Part shown: positions 44,240-44,279 of the stretch, piece after piece
Layout of the letters: each line of letters opens with the position of its first letter
Numbering within the stretch: the stretch's first letter is position 1
DNA from: Alphaproteobacteria bacterium 32-64-14
GTDB taxonomy: Bacteria; Pseudomonadota; Alphaproteobacteria; Caulobacterales; Hyphomonadaceae
DNA: 44,279 nt
Direction of reading: 5' to 3'
Assembly: GCA_002280725.1 (NCBI GenBank)
Contig: NCEM01000026.1
Coordinates: 1-44,279, forward strand
The notes under the pieces: model-generated
What the model was told of the DNA's origin: nothing
What the model saw: only the letters and a program-made list of their open reading frames with translations
Database searches by the model: none
Made by a program: the position numbers and the translations under genes

Positions 44240-44279
44240 TGAGCCTTGCCCTTGATTCCGAAGAACCGCGGCCCGGACC
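44236..44279 (-). CDS. 3' end of a DUF2924-like gene (partial)
   Basis: The minus-strand frame reads SGPRFFGIKGKAQ and a stop that overlaps the recombinase ATG (ATGA). The SGPRFFG end is typical of DUF2924 proteins that precede this kind of serine recombinase in alphaproteobacteria. The rest lies beyond the window edge. Confidence 0.6.
   Translation of the reverse strand, partial: SGPRFFGIKGKAQ

Overview
The window looks like the chromosome of a GC-rich alphaproteobacterium of the Caulobacterales, Hyphomonadaceae or Sphingomonadales type. The reasons are two large TonB-dependent receptors of the kind common there, an ECF sigma/anti-sigma pair, a PaaG-like crotonase, and a serine recombinase preceded by what looks like a DUF2924 gene. 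The genus cannot be fixed from the sequence alone.

Left part (1-7.7 kb): a nutrient-uptake locus. A TonB receptor on the minus strand is divergent from a tripartite TRAP transporter (dctP-dctQ-dctM) and a secreted cupin/esterase fusion. Three LacI-type operator-like motifs lie in the gap between them. Outer-membrane uptake, inner-membrane uptake and de-esterification of one substrate (possibly a sugar acid or acetylated oligosaccharide) would fit. From 7.7 to 13.8 kb the chromosome is partly decayed. A sulfatase carries an amber codon inside its formylglycine motif and also an internal deletion. Next come intact GST, crotonase and nitronate-monooxygenase genes, and then wrecks of a LuxR-type regulator, an acyl-CoA dehydrogenase and a CusA/CzcA-type RND pump.

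Middle (13.8-25.3 kb): an ECF sigma factor and its anti-sigma factor sit beside a divergent subtilisin-like protease and downstream of a secreted Ala/Gly/Ser-rich protein and an outer-membrane beta-barrel. Three promoter-like sites with the same GGAAT...CGTC spacing stand before the sigma gene, the protease and the Ala/Gly/Ser-rich gene. I read this as one small envelope regulon. A tightly packed five-gene minus-strand operon follows in transcript order: TonB receptor, MFS, TetR, ALO-type FAD oxidase, D-threonine-aldolase-like enzyme. Then comes a tRNA-Ser(CGA).

Right part (25.3-44.3 kb): accessory DNA probably acquired next to the tRNA. It holds an HhH plus PD-(D/E)XK-like nuclease, a small unknown protein coupled to a methyltransferase, an IS630 remnant, a complete copper-resistance cluster, an IS110 element, an IS21-like terminal repeat array, a complete IS66 element with a perfect 8-bp target duplication, and a large serine recombinase preceded by the end of a DUF2924-like gene. 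The copper cluster contains copAB, a small NTF2-like gene, a cnrYXH-like sensor/sigma module, copD, copC, a P1B ATPase and csoR. CsoR probably senses cytoplasmic copper and represses the ATPase/copCD arm. The CnrX-like protein would sense periplasmic metal and release the ECF sigma factor. No CRISPR array was seen.
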